NCBI GenBank assembly: GCA_949752735.1
Contig: OX457036.1
Span: forward strand, 15,100,356 to 15,164,355
Length of the DNA stretch: 64,000 bases
Direction: 5' to 3'
From: Lumbricus terrestris
Taxonomy: Eukaryota > Annelida > Clitellata > Crassiclitellata > Lumbricidae
Shown here: positions 12,373 through 23,939 of the stretch, one piece after another
Layout of the letters: each line of letters begins with the position of its first letter
Numbering within the stretch: the first letter of the stretch is position 1
Notes under the pieces: model-generated
Database searches by the model: none
Seen by the model: only the letters and a program-made list of their open reading frames with translations
Told to the model about the DNA's origin: nothing
Made by a program: the position numbers and the translations under genes

Positions 12373-12839
12373 CTGCAGCCAAGTAGGAACGACGTTCCCT
12401 CCCTGACCGGCCCAGACGAGCCCCGGCCCGGCCCTACCCGAGTCCCGCCAACCATCGGCCTCTGTGCCTCCTCCTTCGTCCGTCTCTCGCTTAGCTCTTC
12501 CTATCCGGTGGTCATGCCATTCTCATCGATCGACCCGAATAATAATAATCCTACACAAATGACAACCACACCAGATGCCGTCATCAGACGATGCTTTCGT
12601 TTGCAAACAACGTCTTCATACCAGTCTGGCTAATATTTATTACACTAAGATCCCGTGCCCCGTACGGACCCCGTACGGAAGCTGTTCATTTCCGCTCCTC
12701 GGCTGCCCCTAAGCCACAGTTGACAAATCCAATGTCCTCAACGCAAAGAGAGACTGGACACTGTTCTCTTTCCAGCTTACGACCGTAGCAAATTTCACCG
12801 CTTAATGAAGCAGACAAATGGTAGCTAATAACCTTCAAA

Positions 12840-13330
12840 TGGACCCTATAAATAATAATTAGTAATGAAAATAATAATAAATAGTAAGAATAATAATAGT
12901 AGTAGCCTAATAGTAATAATAAAAAGAAATGATAATAATAATAATAATAATGGTTATAATATAAATAGTAATAATGTTCTAATAACAATGAAGAGTAATA
13001 ATAATAATAGTAATAATAAAAAGTAATAATAGTAATAAACCGTAATAAACAGTAATAATAATAATAAATAGTAATAATAATAAGTAATAAATAATAATAA
13101 TGATAAAAAGTATTAATTATAATGCGGCTGCGTTCCGCGGTTCATTTCCTGCAGTGGATTTCAGCGATGACTAGTTGCCGTTCCAGATGCTTTCATTTAA
13201 AAATAATAATAATACCAATTATAATAATAATCAAATAATAATTGTAATAGTAATGATAATAGCAATAATAATAATAATAATAATTATAATTATAATAAAA
13301 AATAATGATAACTACGTTTTTATTCCTTTG
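12840..13330. repeat. Degenerate (AAT)n-rich tract
   Basis: Irregular AATAAT/AGTAAT repeats broken by a unique piece at 13120-13195. Confidence 0.88.
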
Positions 13331-13484
13331 TCTTTCGTTGACAATAGCCTATAGAGGTTGAACGCATGCAGTGGCTTTCAGAGGCCTAGAAGAAGACGAA
13401 TAGGACCATTTCGGACTGGTTTTATAGCAGTAGTTAGGAGCGAAGTTCCCGAGGGATCCTAAATACCTCGGGGGCAAAATAATA

Positions 13485-13560
13485 CTAATAATAATGTTCT
13501 TTATTCGATAATCATGTTGACAGACCGCAACCGGTAACAGTGTACACTGTACAGTTATGC
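13485..13560 (-). mobile_element. Second copy of the same retroelement 3' end
   Basis: Reverse complement of the 27.8-kb tail (GTACACTGTTACCGGTTGCG ... GAATAAAGAACATTATTATT). Confidence 0.6.
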
Positions 13561-13606
13561 AGCGCGAAAGATCAGCAAGTTACGGTATGCAATAAAGACA
13601 ATTCGG

Positions 13607-13850
13607 CGTGGGGTGCGGTGGTGTAGTGGTGGCTTCGCTGCCTTGAAGCCGGAAGGTTCGAGGTTCGAATCCACCTCAAGTCGTCGCGTAGAGACCTTGG
13701 GCAAGTCCTTCACTCGCAATTGCTCAGCGCTTCGGCGTGAAACTCCGATGCAGTGTCCGCTCTGCAGTCGGGAACGCCTCTGAGTAGAGAGCTTGAAGGG
13801 GCGCTATAACAAGTGCGCATACAAACAAAAAAACAAACAAACAAACAAAA
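13607..13850 (+). mobile_element. tRNA-derived SINE, reference copy
   Basis: A-box-like TGGTGTAGTGG at 13619-13629 and B-box GGTTCGAATCC at 13662-13672. The spacing is tRNA-like, so RNA polymerase III transcription is expected. Body: CCTTGGGCAAGTCCTTCAC and AACTCCGATGCAGTGTCCGC. The 3' module GAGTAGAGAGCTTGAAGGGG leads to an (ACAA)n tail. Confidence 0.9.
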
Positions 13851-14191
13851 TAATACAAAAAATTCACAGATCGCAAATCATAGAACAGTCGTACGTGTAC
13901 GTAGGCCTATATAGAGCACAAAATTGCAGTCGTTCTAGGGCTAGGCGCATGCTCGATGTAGCCCACTTTATTTACCAAATTTAGGGAATGAAGGAAGAGC
14001 CAAACCCAGGGCCCTATACGGGATTCGAACCGCGTACCGAAAGCATGTCAACTTCAAGCCAGAGTATAATTATCCGCCATATATACTAACCCCCACCTGC
14101 AAAATTTCTTAACAACAAACTGTTGACTAACAAATTCAGCGCTTAATTATTACGTGTAAAATTCGAACTAAACTTGTCGAAAGCGCTCAGC
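13851..14191. other. No gene recognised
   Basis: AT-rich sequence following the SINE tail. CCAAACCCAGGGCCCTATACGG with GGATTCGAACC near 14020 (quoted only in parts) resembles a tRNA B-box and may be another SINE fragment. Confidence 0.4.
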
Positions 14192-14700
14192 AGCAATCAA
14201 TCAATCAATCAATCAAAATTTATATAGCGCTCCTTCAAGATACCTACTCAGAGGCGCTCCCGGCCGAGATCAAGCGAAAAAAATCAGTCTTCTATAGTTT
14301 GTGAAATTGAGAACGGGAGGTGCCGCATATTCAAGGGAAGCATGTTGTTGGACCAACCACAGGCTCTGCATTGTCGCAGAGCGAGTGAAAGGAACCATTA
14401 AGTAACCATGGACAGCAGGGCGCAGCGCGCGGCGGACTATATAATTATGCAAGTGGAAGGGAGGAGGATGGCAAAGCTCGTGCAGGTAAGAGGATGCCAT
14501 GCCTGATAAGTATCGCCACACAATTTGACACAAACGATGCAATCCTTAACGAAACACGCTGCGGGAAAGGTAGTGCAAGGCATTGAAGACAATGACTCGA
14601 AATAACCAAGGCTGCTCTGGCAAAATTAAAGGTGCGCAGGTCTATTAGTTTCAGTTGTCTATGCAACCTGTATGCAGATTCTTTTCCCGTATTCCACACA
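14192..14700 (-). pseudogene. LINE 3' fragment, same family as the 32.7-kb copy
   Basis: Two minus frames match the 32.7-kb remnant ([39 protein letters not shown]), broken by frameshifts. The 3' end has GAGCGCCTCTGAGTAGGTATC, CTTGAAGGAGCGCTATATAA and an (ATTG)n tail. Confidence 0.78.
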
Positions 14701-14715
14701 CGAAATATGTGCATT

Positions 14716-14780
14716 GCATTGTATTGTATTGTACAAAAACATTTATAAAGCGCCTCTACTAGGGTGAACCGTTCAGATGT
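14716..14780. mobile_element. Retroelement tail with AAAGCGCCTCTACTAGGG
   Basis: (ATTGT)n followed by AAAGCGCCTCTACTAGGG and TGAACCGTTCAG; matches 18797-18903 in reverse complement. Confidence 0.6.
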
Positions 14781-15285
14781 GAGTGGCGTACACGCTATGT
14801 TATAACCGCATATAATAATATTATTCCCATGATTACAATCCTGGAAAAAGCGTAATTTCTATTTTTAGTCTGCATTGATGGAAGCGATAATGCATGCTCT
14901 GTTGAGAATGACTTGCGTAAACTTAAACTGTTGCGTCAGCAGTTCGGATCTTACGCTGTTGCGTGCGATATAGCCGTGTAGCAAATCATCATCCATTGGT
15001 GGCGCTTTAGATGTAGATGCTGTCCTGCTGAGCCTCTCCCCCTTCCCCCGACGAGACCCCGCGAGCGGATCGAAGCAGGTCGATGGCTCCGCAGGCAGAT
15101 GGGAAATACGAGAGACTGTATCGACCGTGGACCGTCAGGGGATTCGAAACTGGAACGCATGCGTGGTAAGCCAATCGCGGGCCGGATGGAGAGTACAGAT
15201 CGTGTAGCAAGCAAGCGAGCGAGAGTGAAAATTCGGAAACAGATGGATGGATATTCAAGGCTCTATCCGTCTCTATGTCTCAGTG
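14781..15285. other. No gene recognised
   Basis: Overlapping frames on both strands lack family features. Confidence 0.45.
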
Positions 15286-15289
15286 CCTC

Positions 15290-15358
15290 TGTCTGTCTGT
15301 CTCTCCTCCTCTCCTTCTCTTCTCTTCTCTATATACAACTCTATTGCTCTATACATGT

Positions 15359-15447
<89 letters not shown>

Positions 15448-15457
15448 CCCCTCCCCC

Positions 15458-15523
<66 letters not shown>

Positions 15524-15710
15524 ACCTCCCGGTCTGCCTGTCTATGTCTGCCTGCCTATGTCTTTGTCTTTCTGTCTCCCTCCCTCCCTCTCCCTCCCTC
15601 CCCTCCCTCCCTCTCGGTCTGCATGTCTCTGTCTGTCTGCCTCTGTCTGTCTGCCTCTGTCTTTGTCTCTCTGTCTCCCTCCTTCCACAAGGCTGTCTGT
15701 CTCTCATTAA
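15290..15710. repeat. Long (CT)n block with TCTG and CCCT parts
   Basis: Perfect CT at 15363-15444 and 15460-15520, then TCTG/CCCTC pyrimidine repeats. The 362-codon frame through it is a low-complexity artefact. Confidence 0.95.
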
Positions 15711-15889
15711 AAAGCGGCATTTGAAGTTGGCTCGCGACTGTGTGTCTCAATTCGTTCAACGACTCTGCTGGACAGTTTGTTGTTCCCTGGCGACTCATAG
15801 GATCCCGATGAGCGATAATGTCAGGTCAAGTCTTTACGTCATAAGTTCGCATCATCCTCTTGACCACAGAGTCTGCATTCCTTCCTTCA

Positions 15890-16297
15890 GTCCATTTTCC
15901 ATTCTTCCTTGCTTGTTTGATTCTATATGCTTTCTTTCTTTCTTTTTTCCTCCATCTTTCCATTCCCTCCTTTCTTCCTTCCTTCCCTACTTCCTTCCAT
16001 CCTTCCATCCATCCATCCATCCATCCTTCGTTCCTTCGTTCCTTCGTTCCTTCGTTCGTTCGTTTCTTCGTTCGTTCGTTCGTTCGTTCGTTCGTTCGTT
16101 CGTTCGTTCGTTCCTTCCTTCCTTCCTTCCTTACTTCCTTCCATCCTTCCTTCCATCCATCCATCCATCCATCCTTCGTTCGTTCGTTCGTTCGTTCGTT
16201 CGTTCGTTCGTTCGTTCGTTCCTTCCTTCCTTCCTTCCTTCCTTCCTTCCTTCCTTCCTTCCTTCCTTCCTTCCTTCCTTCCTTCCTTCCTTCCTTG
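15890..16297. repeat. (TTCC)n / (TTCG)n array
   Basis: Blocks alternate TTCC, ATCC and TTCG; TTCG at 16031-16112 and 16177-16220, TTCC at 16221-16296. Strand-biased pyrimidine tract. 16298-16675 has no gene. Confidence 0.95.
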
Positions 16298-16675
16298 CAT
16301 GTGTACCTCCACCCGTGCGTATATGCCTCTCTTAGTGTCTGCTTGTACGTCCAATGCCTGTACGTGTCTCCGTATGTTTCGGTGTGTTTGCCGTCCTTGT
16401 GTATGTCTCTTTCTGTTTGCCTGTGAATCCCAATCGTCTTTGGTCTCTTGGGATCCATGCACCGGCGCCTGGTCAGTGTCTGGCCGGCGGCGACTGACCA
16501 CGGTGGTGAGGGGTGGACAGGGTGGTGGTCACTCTGCGGCTGACCAAGGGGTGCGGATGGGGGTGGGGTGGTCGGTGGGGGGATGAGCGAACGTCCGACT
16601 CCAATAAAGCGAATCATCGGTGGTCAGTTTGGCGCCAAAGGAAAAAATATATCAACAATGAAACGGACCTCATTA

Positions 16676-16945
16676 TGAGATGGATGGATGGATGGATGTG
16701 TGGATGAATGGATGGATTGACGGATGGTGGGATGAATAGATGGATGGATGGATAGATGGACGGAGGGATTGATTGACTGACAGATTGATTGACTGGATGA
16801 CTGACAGACTGAATGATTGATTGATTGAATTGATTGAGACGATTGTATTGTACTAACGCGATTGAATATAATTCATTCGACTTACTGACTGACTGACTGA
16901 TTGATTGATTGATTGATTGATTGATCGATTGATTGATTGACTGAT
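16676..16945. repeat. (GGAT)n then (GATT)n array
   Basis: GGATG repeats at 16680-16765, GATT/GACT repeats at 16766-16940. 16946-17237 has no gene. Confidence 0.92.
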
Positions 16946-17245
16946 TGCATTGTGTTAGCACCTCAGCAGATGCCAACAAGACAAACAGGCATAAGTCAAT
17001 CGCTAGCAATTATAGGCCCTCGTTCTCAGAGTGGACTTAGCCCACTTGGACTTCGGATCAAACAAACTGCTGTTTCTTTTTCCATAAATCCTCCGAAATT
17101 TTGGAAAACTGATTCGCCTGAAAAGTGTTCGGAACTTCGGAAGGCAAGTACCCTAGCCTACACGAAAAAGTTCAAAAATGAGATTTCCGCATAAATTGCA
17201 TAATGATCCGAATATAATATATTATATAATAGGCTATAGTACGAA

Positions 17246-17567
17246 CAGTAGCGGCGCTGGGGGGGGGGGGGGGGGTTAGGGGGATTAACCCCCCTAAAAA
17301 GGCCCTCCATATTTTTACCATGTAAAAATAAAATATTTGCACGATTAACCGCCTTTGGTTCTCCCCCTCCCCAATAATACGCACGCGGTTTGCCAAACAG
17401 TTTGGGGGACGTGAAAAAGGGCCCATTTTCCAAAAAAGGTCGTCAGAAATTTTGGCGGCTGAAATGGAAGATATTCTTCAGATTTTGGCCGTTGAAAAGA
17501 ATTTCAACCGCAAATTTAGCCCCCCCCCCCAAAAAAAACCCCAACTGAAATCCTAGCGCCGCCACTG
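17246..17567. mobile_element. hAT-type miniature element (CAGTGGCGGCGC family)
   Basis: Ends CAGTAGCGGCGCTGG and CCTAGCGCCGCCACTG, with the exact duplication AGTACGAA (17238-17245, 17568-17575). 322 bp with an internal run of G. Confidence 0.92.
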
Positions 17568-17575
17568 AGTACGAA

Positions 17576-18456
17576 ACTCACTTCAGGGGGTGTCCTCACT
17601 ATAATGTAGGTTAATGATTTTCCGAGGCTTGGAGACATTGGCCCAGTCCACGGCTTGACATCCATGCATGCAATGATGCACGTCCCAAGAGCGTGCACAT
17701 AGTTTGGACCTGCACAAATTGTGCAATAACGTAACCATGGTTACAGACGCCAGCGGAGACAGCGAACAAACATTGAGGCTCCTTCCCTAATCACGATAAT
17801 TCCTCCTCTCTCATGTCGTTGTTCCCTCCGCTCTACCCACAATTCCCCCAGCCCGCACAGTTCCCCCCCCCCAACCCGCGGTCGGACTGGATAATAATTC
17901 GTGGTGCTAATATATTGGCTGTTCCCCCGATCGGTGGGTAAGCAAGTCAGGCGTACACCTCTCGCCGTTTAATAATAATAATCACAAATCCGACGAAATT
18001 GATGACACGCTGCTCGCCTCCTCGCCCGGGACAAATACCATTAGAGAAATTGCCAGACACATCGAACATCATAAAGCGGACGCATAGAGGTGTCTGAATG
18101 TTTCCTCTTCGTAGTACTGTGACCATGCATGCGGGAGGGTCGTTGGTATAAAATGTCCGATATTAGAATAAATTTAATGTGGCGTGGGTCATGCAGTTAG
18201 ACATAGCAGCTGTCATAGGTAATATAACTAATTTATGGGCAGACGGCAGGTCACATGCAAACGTTTTAGGCCTATGCATCAACGAATTTATGGGTTCTGG
18301 GGTTCCCCAGAAATAATTCCCAAACTTTTCAACTAATTCTGTGTAATTTACGGTCATGTCGTTACGCGTGAGAGCAGGTAAGGTCACACAAGTGCCAGGT
18401 AGGAAGGTGTGCCTGGCGCGTATACGTAGGCCTAAACACCTGTCCACCTTTGCATG
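17576..18456. other. Gene-free stretch
   Basis: No repeat family or exon recognised; a short poly-C at 17864-17874. Confidence 0.5.
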
Positions 18457-18560
18457 GTCTAATGGGCGGAGACTTAGGGAGGCCAGGGGGACGGTCCCTC
18501 AATGGATATGGTGGGTGGGGGACGGCCCATGCATCTGCCCCACCCCATCTGTAACCGGCA
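18457..18560 (+). mobile_element. Partial CATGGGCGGAGACC-family element
   Basis: AATGGGCGGAGACTTAGGG at the left, but no right terminus is recognised. The same family body words (GACGGCCCATGCATCTG) are present. Confidence 0.55.
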
Positions 18561-18789
18561 AGTGTTAGGTCCCTCACGAAACACACGGTGAACAACAAAC
18601 GACGAGACGAGGTGACGACTAAAGAAAAGCCATCAACTTTTTTGGGCAGCGAAAGTTATGATTTTCCATGGACAATTGGGCATGCATGGATTATAAATAA
18701 GATACATGTATGCCTAGCTGGCCACTAACGAAAGACCACGTTGGGTTTCCAATGTGTACCACTGTACCACTCATGTTACAATGTAATGT

Positions 18790-18903
18790 TACAGCGTAAT
18801 GCGCCTCTGAACGGTTCACCCTACTAGAGGCGCTTTATTAATGTTTAAATGCAACACAATACAATACAATAGGCTACAATACAATACAATACAATACAAT
18901 ACT
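18790..18903. mobile_element. Retroelement tail, reverse copy, with (ACAAT)n
   Basis: GCGCCTCTGAACGGTTCACC and CTAGAGGCGC form an 8-bp stem (GCGCCTCT/AGAGGCGC), followed by an ACAAT pentanucleotide repeat (18850-18903). Confidence 0.65.
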
Positions 18904-19159
18904 CATCCTTCTTTACTGATGTGACTTCTGATATCTTCGTTAAACTTAATTGCTGGAACAATTTGGTTGTCGTCACATGTCGTGTGGGTTTCGAGTGATG
19001 CCGTCTTATGGAAAGATCTTCAAGTCGATCATTGTAGGTCCTAAAGACCTATAATAGGGCCTATAGCTTCTATACAGTGTACATAGCCAATAAATGATTG
19101 TATTTTGAACCCGAGACCATTGTATCTTCTCTTCTAGACGAATGGCGTAACAATTTGTT

Positions 19160-19540
19160 TGTTTGTTTGTATGTGCACTTGGTATAGATCTAACGCCCCT
19201 TCAAGCTTTCTACTCAGAGGCGCTCCCGACTACAGAGCGGACACTGCATCGGAGTTTCACGCCGAAACGCTGAGCATTTGCAAGTGAAGGACTTGCCCAA
19301 GGTCTCAATAGGGAGTCAGTAGTCACAATAGGTCACAATTGCGAGTGAAGGAATCTTGCCCAGTGATGACCTAGTAATTAGGCCTACCCATTTAATGCCG
19401 GAGGGTATAGGATTTCCCATACCATTTACTACCATCTCGGCATTAAAGGCTATCTCGGCATTAAAGGGTGGATTCGAACCTGCAACCCTGCGGCTGCAAG
19501 GCGACGAGCATACCCCCTACACCACCGCGCCCCACAATGT
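19160..19540 (-). mobile_element. SINE copy interrupted by a small palindromic element
   Basis: Both SINE ends are present (TTGTTTGTTTGTATGTGCAC; CCCTACACCACCGCGCCCC). The middle holds a duplicated CAATTGCGAGTGAAGG stretch and the TTTAATGCCGGAGGG...CGGCATTAAAG element at 19391-19453. Confidence 0.82.
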
Positions 19541-19989
19541 CCATTATGCCTAATTGGAATGCTCGAAAAATTAATGGAAACCTCTAAACTCTGATTTGTT
19601 TCCTGGTGGCCTCTCTTTAGTTTTATGTCTATGATTTTCATCGAGCACTAGTGTCTGCGTGTGAGAGGACACTGTTTTGAAGGATGGTGCAGCCGCGGCG
19701 AGTCGTGGGATTAATGAATTACGAAGCTGGACTATAATACTATACGCCAGTCTCTGTTCAGTGCAGTTTTAGACTCGTCCCTTATTTTGCCAACCGACCC
19801 ACACGATGATGAAGAGAATTAGTGGAGAAGACCGTAAATAACTTGTATTATTTATTTAATAAACTTCTGGGCAACCACCGCAGACGGCAGGTGGCGCCAT
19901 TGGCTTCGAATCAAGTGGCGTTTTGGTGCGTCATCGACTGATGCTTCGTCGGAGTCAAGAGGAAGGGTAATGATCCTGTAGGCCTACAC

Positions 19990-20152
19990 CAGGCTGAGAA
20001 TTGCGACGGATGAGGGTTCAGCCCCCTAGTCTTTCTTAGGGAAATTAGTTAGGGCACCGTTGTAAGGTCTTCTTTTCACACCTCAACTGCACGGCAGCGC
20101 ACGTGGATCATAGACTGACCCCCGGTTATTTTTTTCTACAATTCTCATACTG
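19990..20152. mobile_element. Miniature element (CAGTATGAGAATTG family)
   Basis: Ends CAGGCTGAGAATTGCG and CAATTCTCATACTG. Flanking 8-mers share 5 of 8 bases. 163 bp. Confidence 0.78.
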
Positions 20153-20169
20153 ATCTACCCTACGTCAGT

Positions 20170-20225
<56 letters not shown>

Positions 20226-20515
20226 ATCGATCGATCGATCAGGCAATCAATTGATCAATAAATAAATAAATGAATCATTAAATCAATCTGTCAATTAGTC
20301 GATCAATCAATCAGTCAATCAATTGATCAATCAATCAATTGATCAATCAATAATCGATCGATCATTAAACCAATCTGTCAATTAGTCGATCAATCAACCA
20401 AACAATCAATCAACCAATCCATTGGCCCATCGATCCATCCATCCATCCATCCATCCATCCATCCATCTATCGATGTATCAATAATTATTGGTTAATCAAT
20501 CAATCGAGTTTATTG
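20170..20515. repeat. (AATC)n array
   Basis: Pure AATC at 20172-20224, then GATC/AATC variants, CATC at 20429-20466. A LINE-like 3' end follows (TTTATTGTGCACCGCTTC). Confidence 0.93.
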
Positions 20516-21167
20516 TGCACCGCTTCAATTCATTTTAGGCAACATGTAAAGACAAAACATGAACCTACAACTCCAGTCATAATAGGACAACTGTCCTACT
20601 AATCGTAATCGTAATCTCGAGACTTCTACAGCGCCCACAAAAGCCAAGTCGCGGGAACCAGCTTATTCACAGGCGCTCAATCAAAACAAAATCGATAGGC
20701 AGCGGGTCAAGTCCGGAGAGTCAGATAGGCAGATAGATGGACGGATAAGGTGGGTGATGTTTAGAGTTGAAATGGCGAGGGATGTGAGGAGAAGAGGAAG
20801 AATCAGGATTGTATATATATGTATCTCTAATTGAGAATTGTATAAAAATTGGATTTGAAGCAGACTCTCAACTCTTCGCCTTCTACGATGGGCTATTACG
20901 TGGGCATCCGCGTCTGGAGTATCCGTTCAGTACCGCGTATATGCTATCACTAATTGCCAACAGACCTTCCAGAGGTCCGATTGTAACCATTGAAGAGGGT
21001 TCAGAGGGCGGCTGCTCGTTTCATTGGCCGTATTCCGAAATTGTTCATATCTCCGCTTACGAGCGGAATGTCCTCCGCTGGTTCCCTGTCCAGCATCCTA
21101 GGATCTCCTCAGTCATCTGGCGCTGTGACATAGCCAGTGCTCCAGCTTCGGGAACTCTTTATTTTAA
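20516..21167. other. No supported gene
   Basis: A 138-codon plus frame (20809-21225) starts here, but its C-terminus runs into the hAT miniature at 21176. No family match. AGCGCCCACAAAAGCC near 20630 and AGGCGCTC near 20671 suggest a retroposon tail. Confidence 0.4.
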
Positions 21168-21175
21168 CTTTAGCT

Positions 21176-21620
21176 CAGGGCTTTCTAAAGAAATTTGTAG
21201 AACTGCACAACCAGGAACTTTTTGAGCGCGGCTTTGTTTGGCGAAAATGTCTCGCCGTTTCAGAAAATTTTCCCGAGAAACGTCGCAAGTCGGCCCTCCC
21301 CAGAAAACTCATAACCTTTTTAATTGTTTGTTCAGAAATTTGTCCCAAGTTTTTGCCAGAAATATCGTCGCAAGTCGGCGACGAAAAAACTGATCTTTTT
21401 TAAGTCATCAACTTCACAAATTTATTTATTTCACCTTCCTGCTTATTTTTCACTGCACATCGCTGTACACAAGTCATGTCCTTCTTTTTCCCTTGTAAGC
21501 CGGCCAGCAATTACCTTTTTCTAATGATTTCCACGGCACATAGGCCTAACTGCTTTTACAACTGCACAAATGCATTTACGACTGCACATTTTGTGTAGAA
21601 CTGCACGTTAAAAAGCCCTG
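21176..21620. mobile_element. hAT-type miniature element (CAGGGCTTT / AACTGCAC family)
   Basis: Ends CAGGGCTTTCTAA and TTAAAAAGCCCTG, flanks CTTTAGCT / CTTCAGCT (7 of 8). TAGAACTGCAC repeats sit near both ends. 445 bp. Confidence 0.85.
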
Positions 21621-21902
21621 CTTCAGCTTGCGATGGTCTCTGTTCTCTGCGCTGGGCACCTAGAGGCGACTTTCTTTGTAGACCCACATGCACACACTGC
21701 CATCAGAAAGATTTAGATTTGTTTGGAATAGCCTCCCCTTTGACCTGCATGCGTTCCCTTCCGCGATACATGTTTAACTCTTCATATAGATCTAATTCAT
21801 GGTACCCGGTACTCAAAAGTTTCAAAACTTTCCTCTTTGGGGCCGCGCCTACAATCGAGAGCGCCTCTGAAAAGTTTCAGTCTTCTGTATAAAATCCTTT
21901 GA

Positions 21903-21921
21903 TAGATAGATTGATAGAAAT

Positions 21922-21953
<32 letters not shown>

Positions 21954-22095
21954 GCAGACAGACAGACAGACAGACAAACCGACAGACAGACAGACAGACA
22001 GAAGATAGACAGACAAACAGATAAACAGACAGACAAACAGACAAATAGACAGACCCTTGGATGGATGGACGGACGGACGGACGGATGGATGGATA
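21903..22095. repeat. (GACA)n / (GGAC)n array
   Basis: GACA repeats to 22050, then GGAC/GGAT to 22095. Confidence 0.93.
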
Positions 22096-22432
22096 GATAA
22101 AAATTATAACCTAGGCCCATATGAATTTATATAGGCCTATGGTTTTAATTGAGTTAGTCTATTTACGTTTTACAAAATGGTTTCGTCGCTTGTGCAGTTG
22201 TGAGCGCTCGATTCTGGCGTAGCCACGTGGTGTCTGATGGTGACGAGACACTGCAGAGAACGCACGTAGCCTACGTGGGCCCATGTACGCGAGTCCATGT
22301 TTCGTTTTTCTTTTAGGCCTACATGTTTTGAAGTTATGAAAAATAAATCTGTAAAATTTGAACTCTCCTCTTGGCCTATCACATGGACCTACGTCAAGTA
22401 TTGTATCGCACTGCCCTAACAATCAATCCACC

Positions 22433-22673
22433 CAAGGCCGTAGCCAGGATTTTATTTCGGGGGGTGTTTCTTCAGTTTCCAATTTCCCTTCCGAAAAAAC
22501 TGATGACCTTTTTTAGTCATCCGGCCAAAATCTTATGAATATCTCGCCAATTCATTCAATTTTTTACATTTTTCGTGGTTTTTGCATCATGTGCTAGTAA
22601 TGCATTCATTTATTTAAAAAAAAATTAATTTGGGGGGTTCAAACACCCAAAACACCCCCTAGCTACGGCCTTG
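22433..22673. mobile_element. hAT-type miniature element (CAAGGCCGTAGC family)
   Basis: Ends CAAGGCCGTAGCCAGG and CTAGCTACGGCCTTG, with the exact duplication AATCCACC (22425-22432, 22674-22681). 241 bp. Confidence 0.92.
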
Positions 22674-22724
22674 AATCCACCATTTTCTTCCTAAATTACA
22701 GGAGGACAGCTATTGTCCTATGAT

Positions 22725-23068
22725 CAAGAGCGGATACAGAAATTTTTACAAGGGAGGGGCCAAAATTTTCGGTCTTGGGACTTGAGACAGGAAATAATTT
22801 TCGTCTTGGTGTCCGAAAAATCTGATGACCTTTTTTTAGTCATTTCTCTCCAGTTCCCAAGGAAAAGATACCATTTTATCCGCCAAAATAGTCATGACTT
22901 TTTTAGTCCTACGGACCTCGTGTGCGGGCCTCGTGGGCGTGGGGAGGGCCTGCGCCTGCGGAACTACTCATGGGTGGGGGCACGTCAACTTTCCTACCCA
23001 AAAAGCTGGTAAAAAAAAATTCTAAATGGGGAGCCCTCGGCCGGACTGGACTCCTGGATCTGCCCCTG
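22725..23068. mobile_element. hAT-type miniature element (CAAGGGCGGATACAG family)
   Basis: 344 bp with ends CAAGAGCGGATACAG and CTGGATCTGCCCCTG. Flanks CCTATGAT / CCTCTGAT (7 of 8) at 22717-22724 and 23069-23076. Confidence 0.88.
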
Positions 23069-23281
23069 CCTCTGATATCATAATTATACGTACAGACCTC
23101 ATTCCTTAATTCAGCCCTTAGCCTCTTTACTGGCGATTTTTGTTAGTAATTATTACCCTACCTCTAATAAAAACTTATAATAATTATAAACTACATGCAG
23201 TTGTCTAAGCTACCATGCAATTGCTTTTGTGTCGACGAGTCTTCGATGAAGGAATAGTTGGATTTTTAGTAGGATAGTACG

Positions 23282-23501
23282 CAGGGCTTAAAGTGTGGCT
23301 GGGCGGTCATGGACGGCGTCCATGCACTTATTTAAAAATCTGAACGCTGTCCAGCCACTTATTGGCTAGCAATGACTGGAAAGGTAAGGGGCGTCCAGTC
23401 ACTTCTTTTGGAAGGATAAGGGGCGTCCAGGCACTTATTTTGGAAGGATAAGGGGCGTCCAGCACGGTCCAGGCACTTATTTTCCCACACTTTAAGCACT
23501 G
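23282..23501. mobile_element. Miniature element with internal GGGCGTCCAG repeats
   Basis: Ends CAGGGCTTAAAGTGTGG and CCCACACTTTAAGCACTG, exact duplication ATAGTACG (23274-23281, 23502-23509). Inside are four imperfect GGGCGTCCAGGCACTTATTT units. Confidence 0.9.
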
Positions 23502-23509
23502 ATAGTACG

Positions 23510-23931
23510 TGTCCACTGATGGTCTTTGTAGTGCCAGTGCTGTGGTAGCTAAGACCGACATTGGCCTCTTTCGTTCAATCAGAAGATGCGAGTCATGTAC
23601 TACGAAGCATTGCCCCCCGCCCCCCTACGGACTCGACTCTACTATAATCTTCGTCAACGACCACACGACTTCTCGCAGCCTATAGGCTAAAGGACGACCG
23701 CAATTTCATGATTTTCATTCATCCCATGTATTTTATACTGGCGTGAAGAAAAAATCCTCCTCCTGATATTTATATTGCCTATCTAACTGAATGATCGTTA
23801 CTAAAGATGACATTTTCAATACTTTCCTTAAATTTTATTTCCTACATCTCTTTATGTACCCACGTGCGGTGTGTCACTTGGTTTTGTCATTATACAAGGA
23901 TAACGTATAGAAACCGTCAACCGCTAGAGCA
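23510..23931. other. No gene recognised
   Basis: Unique-looking sequence between two mobile elements. Confidence 0.5.
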
Positions 23932-23939
23932 GCTAGGTC

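Noticed and set aside
13619..13672. tRNA gene
   Set aside because: A- and B-box sequences are present, but no acceptor stem or anticodon arm can be folded and the sequence recurs as a dispersed repeat, so it is a SINE head.
15247..16617. 362-codon plus frame and 263-codon minus frame
   Set aside because: Low-complexity Ser/Leu, Arg/Phe and Lys/Glu/Arg runs from CT, TTCC and TTCG repeats, with no unique domain.
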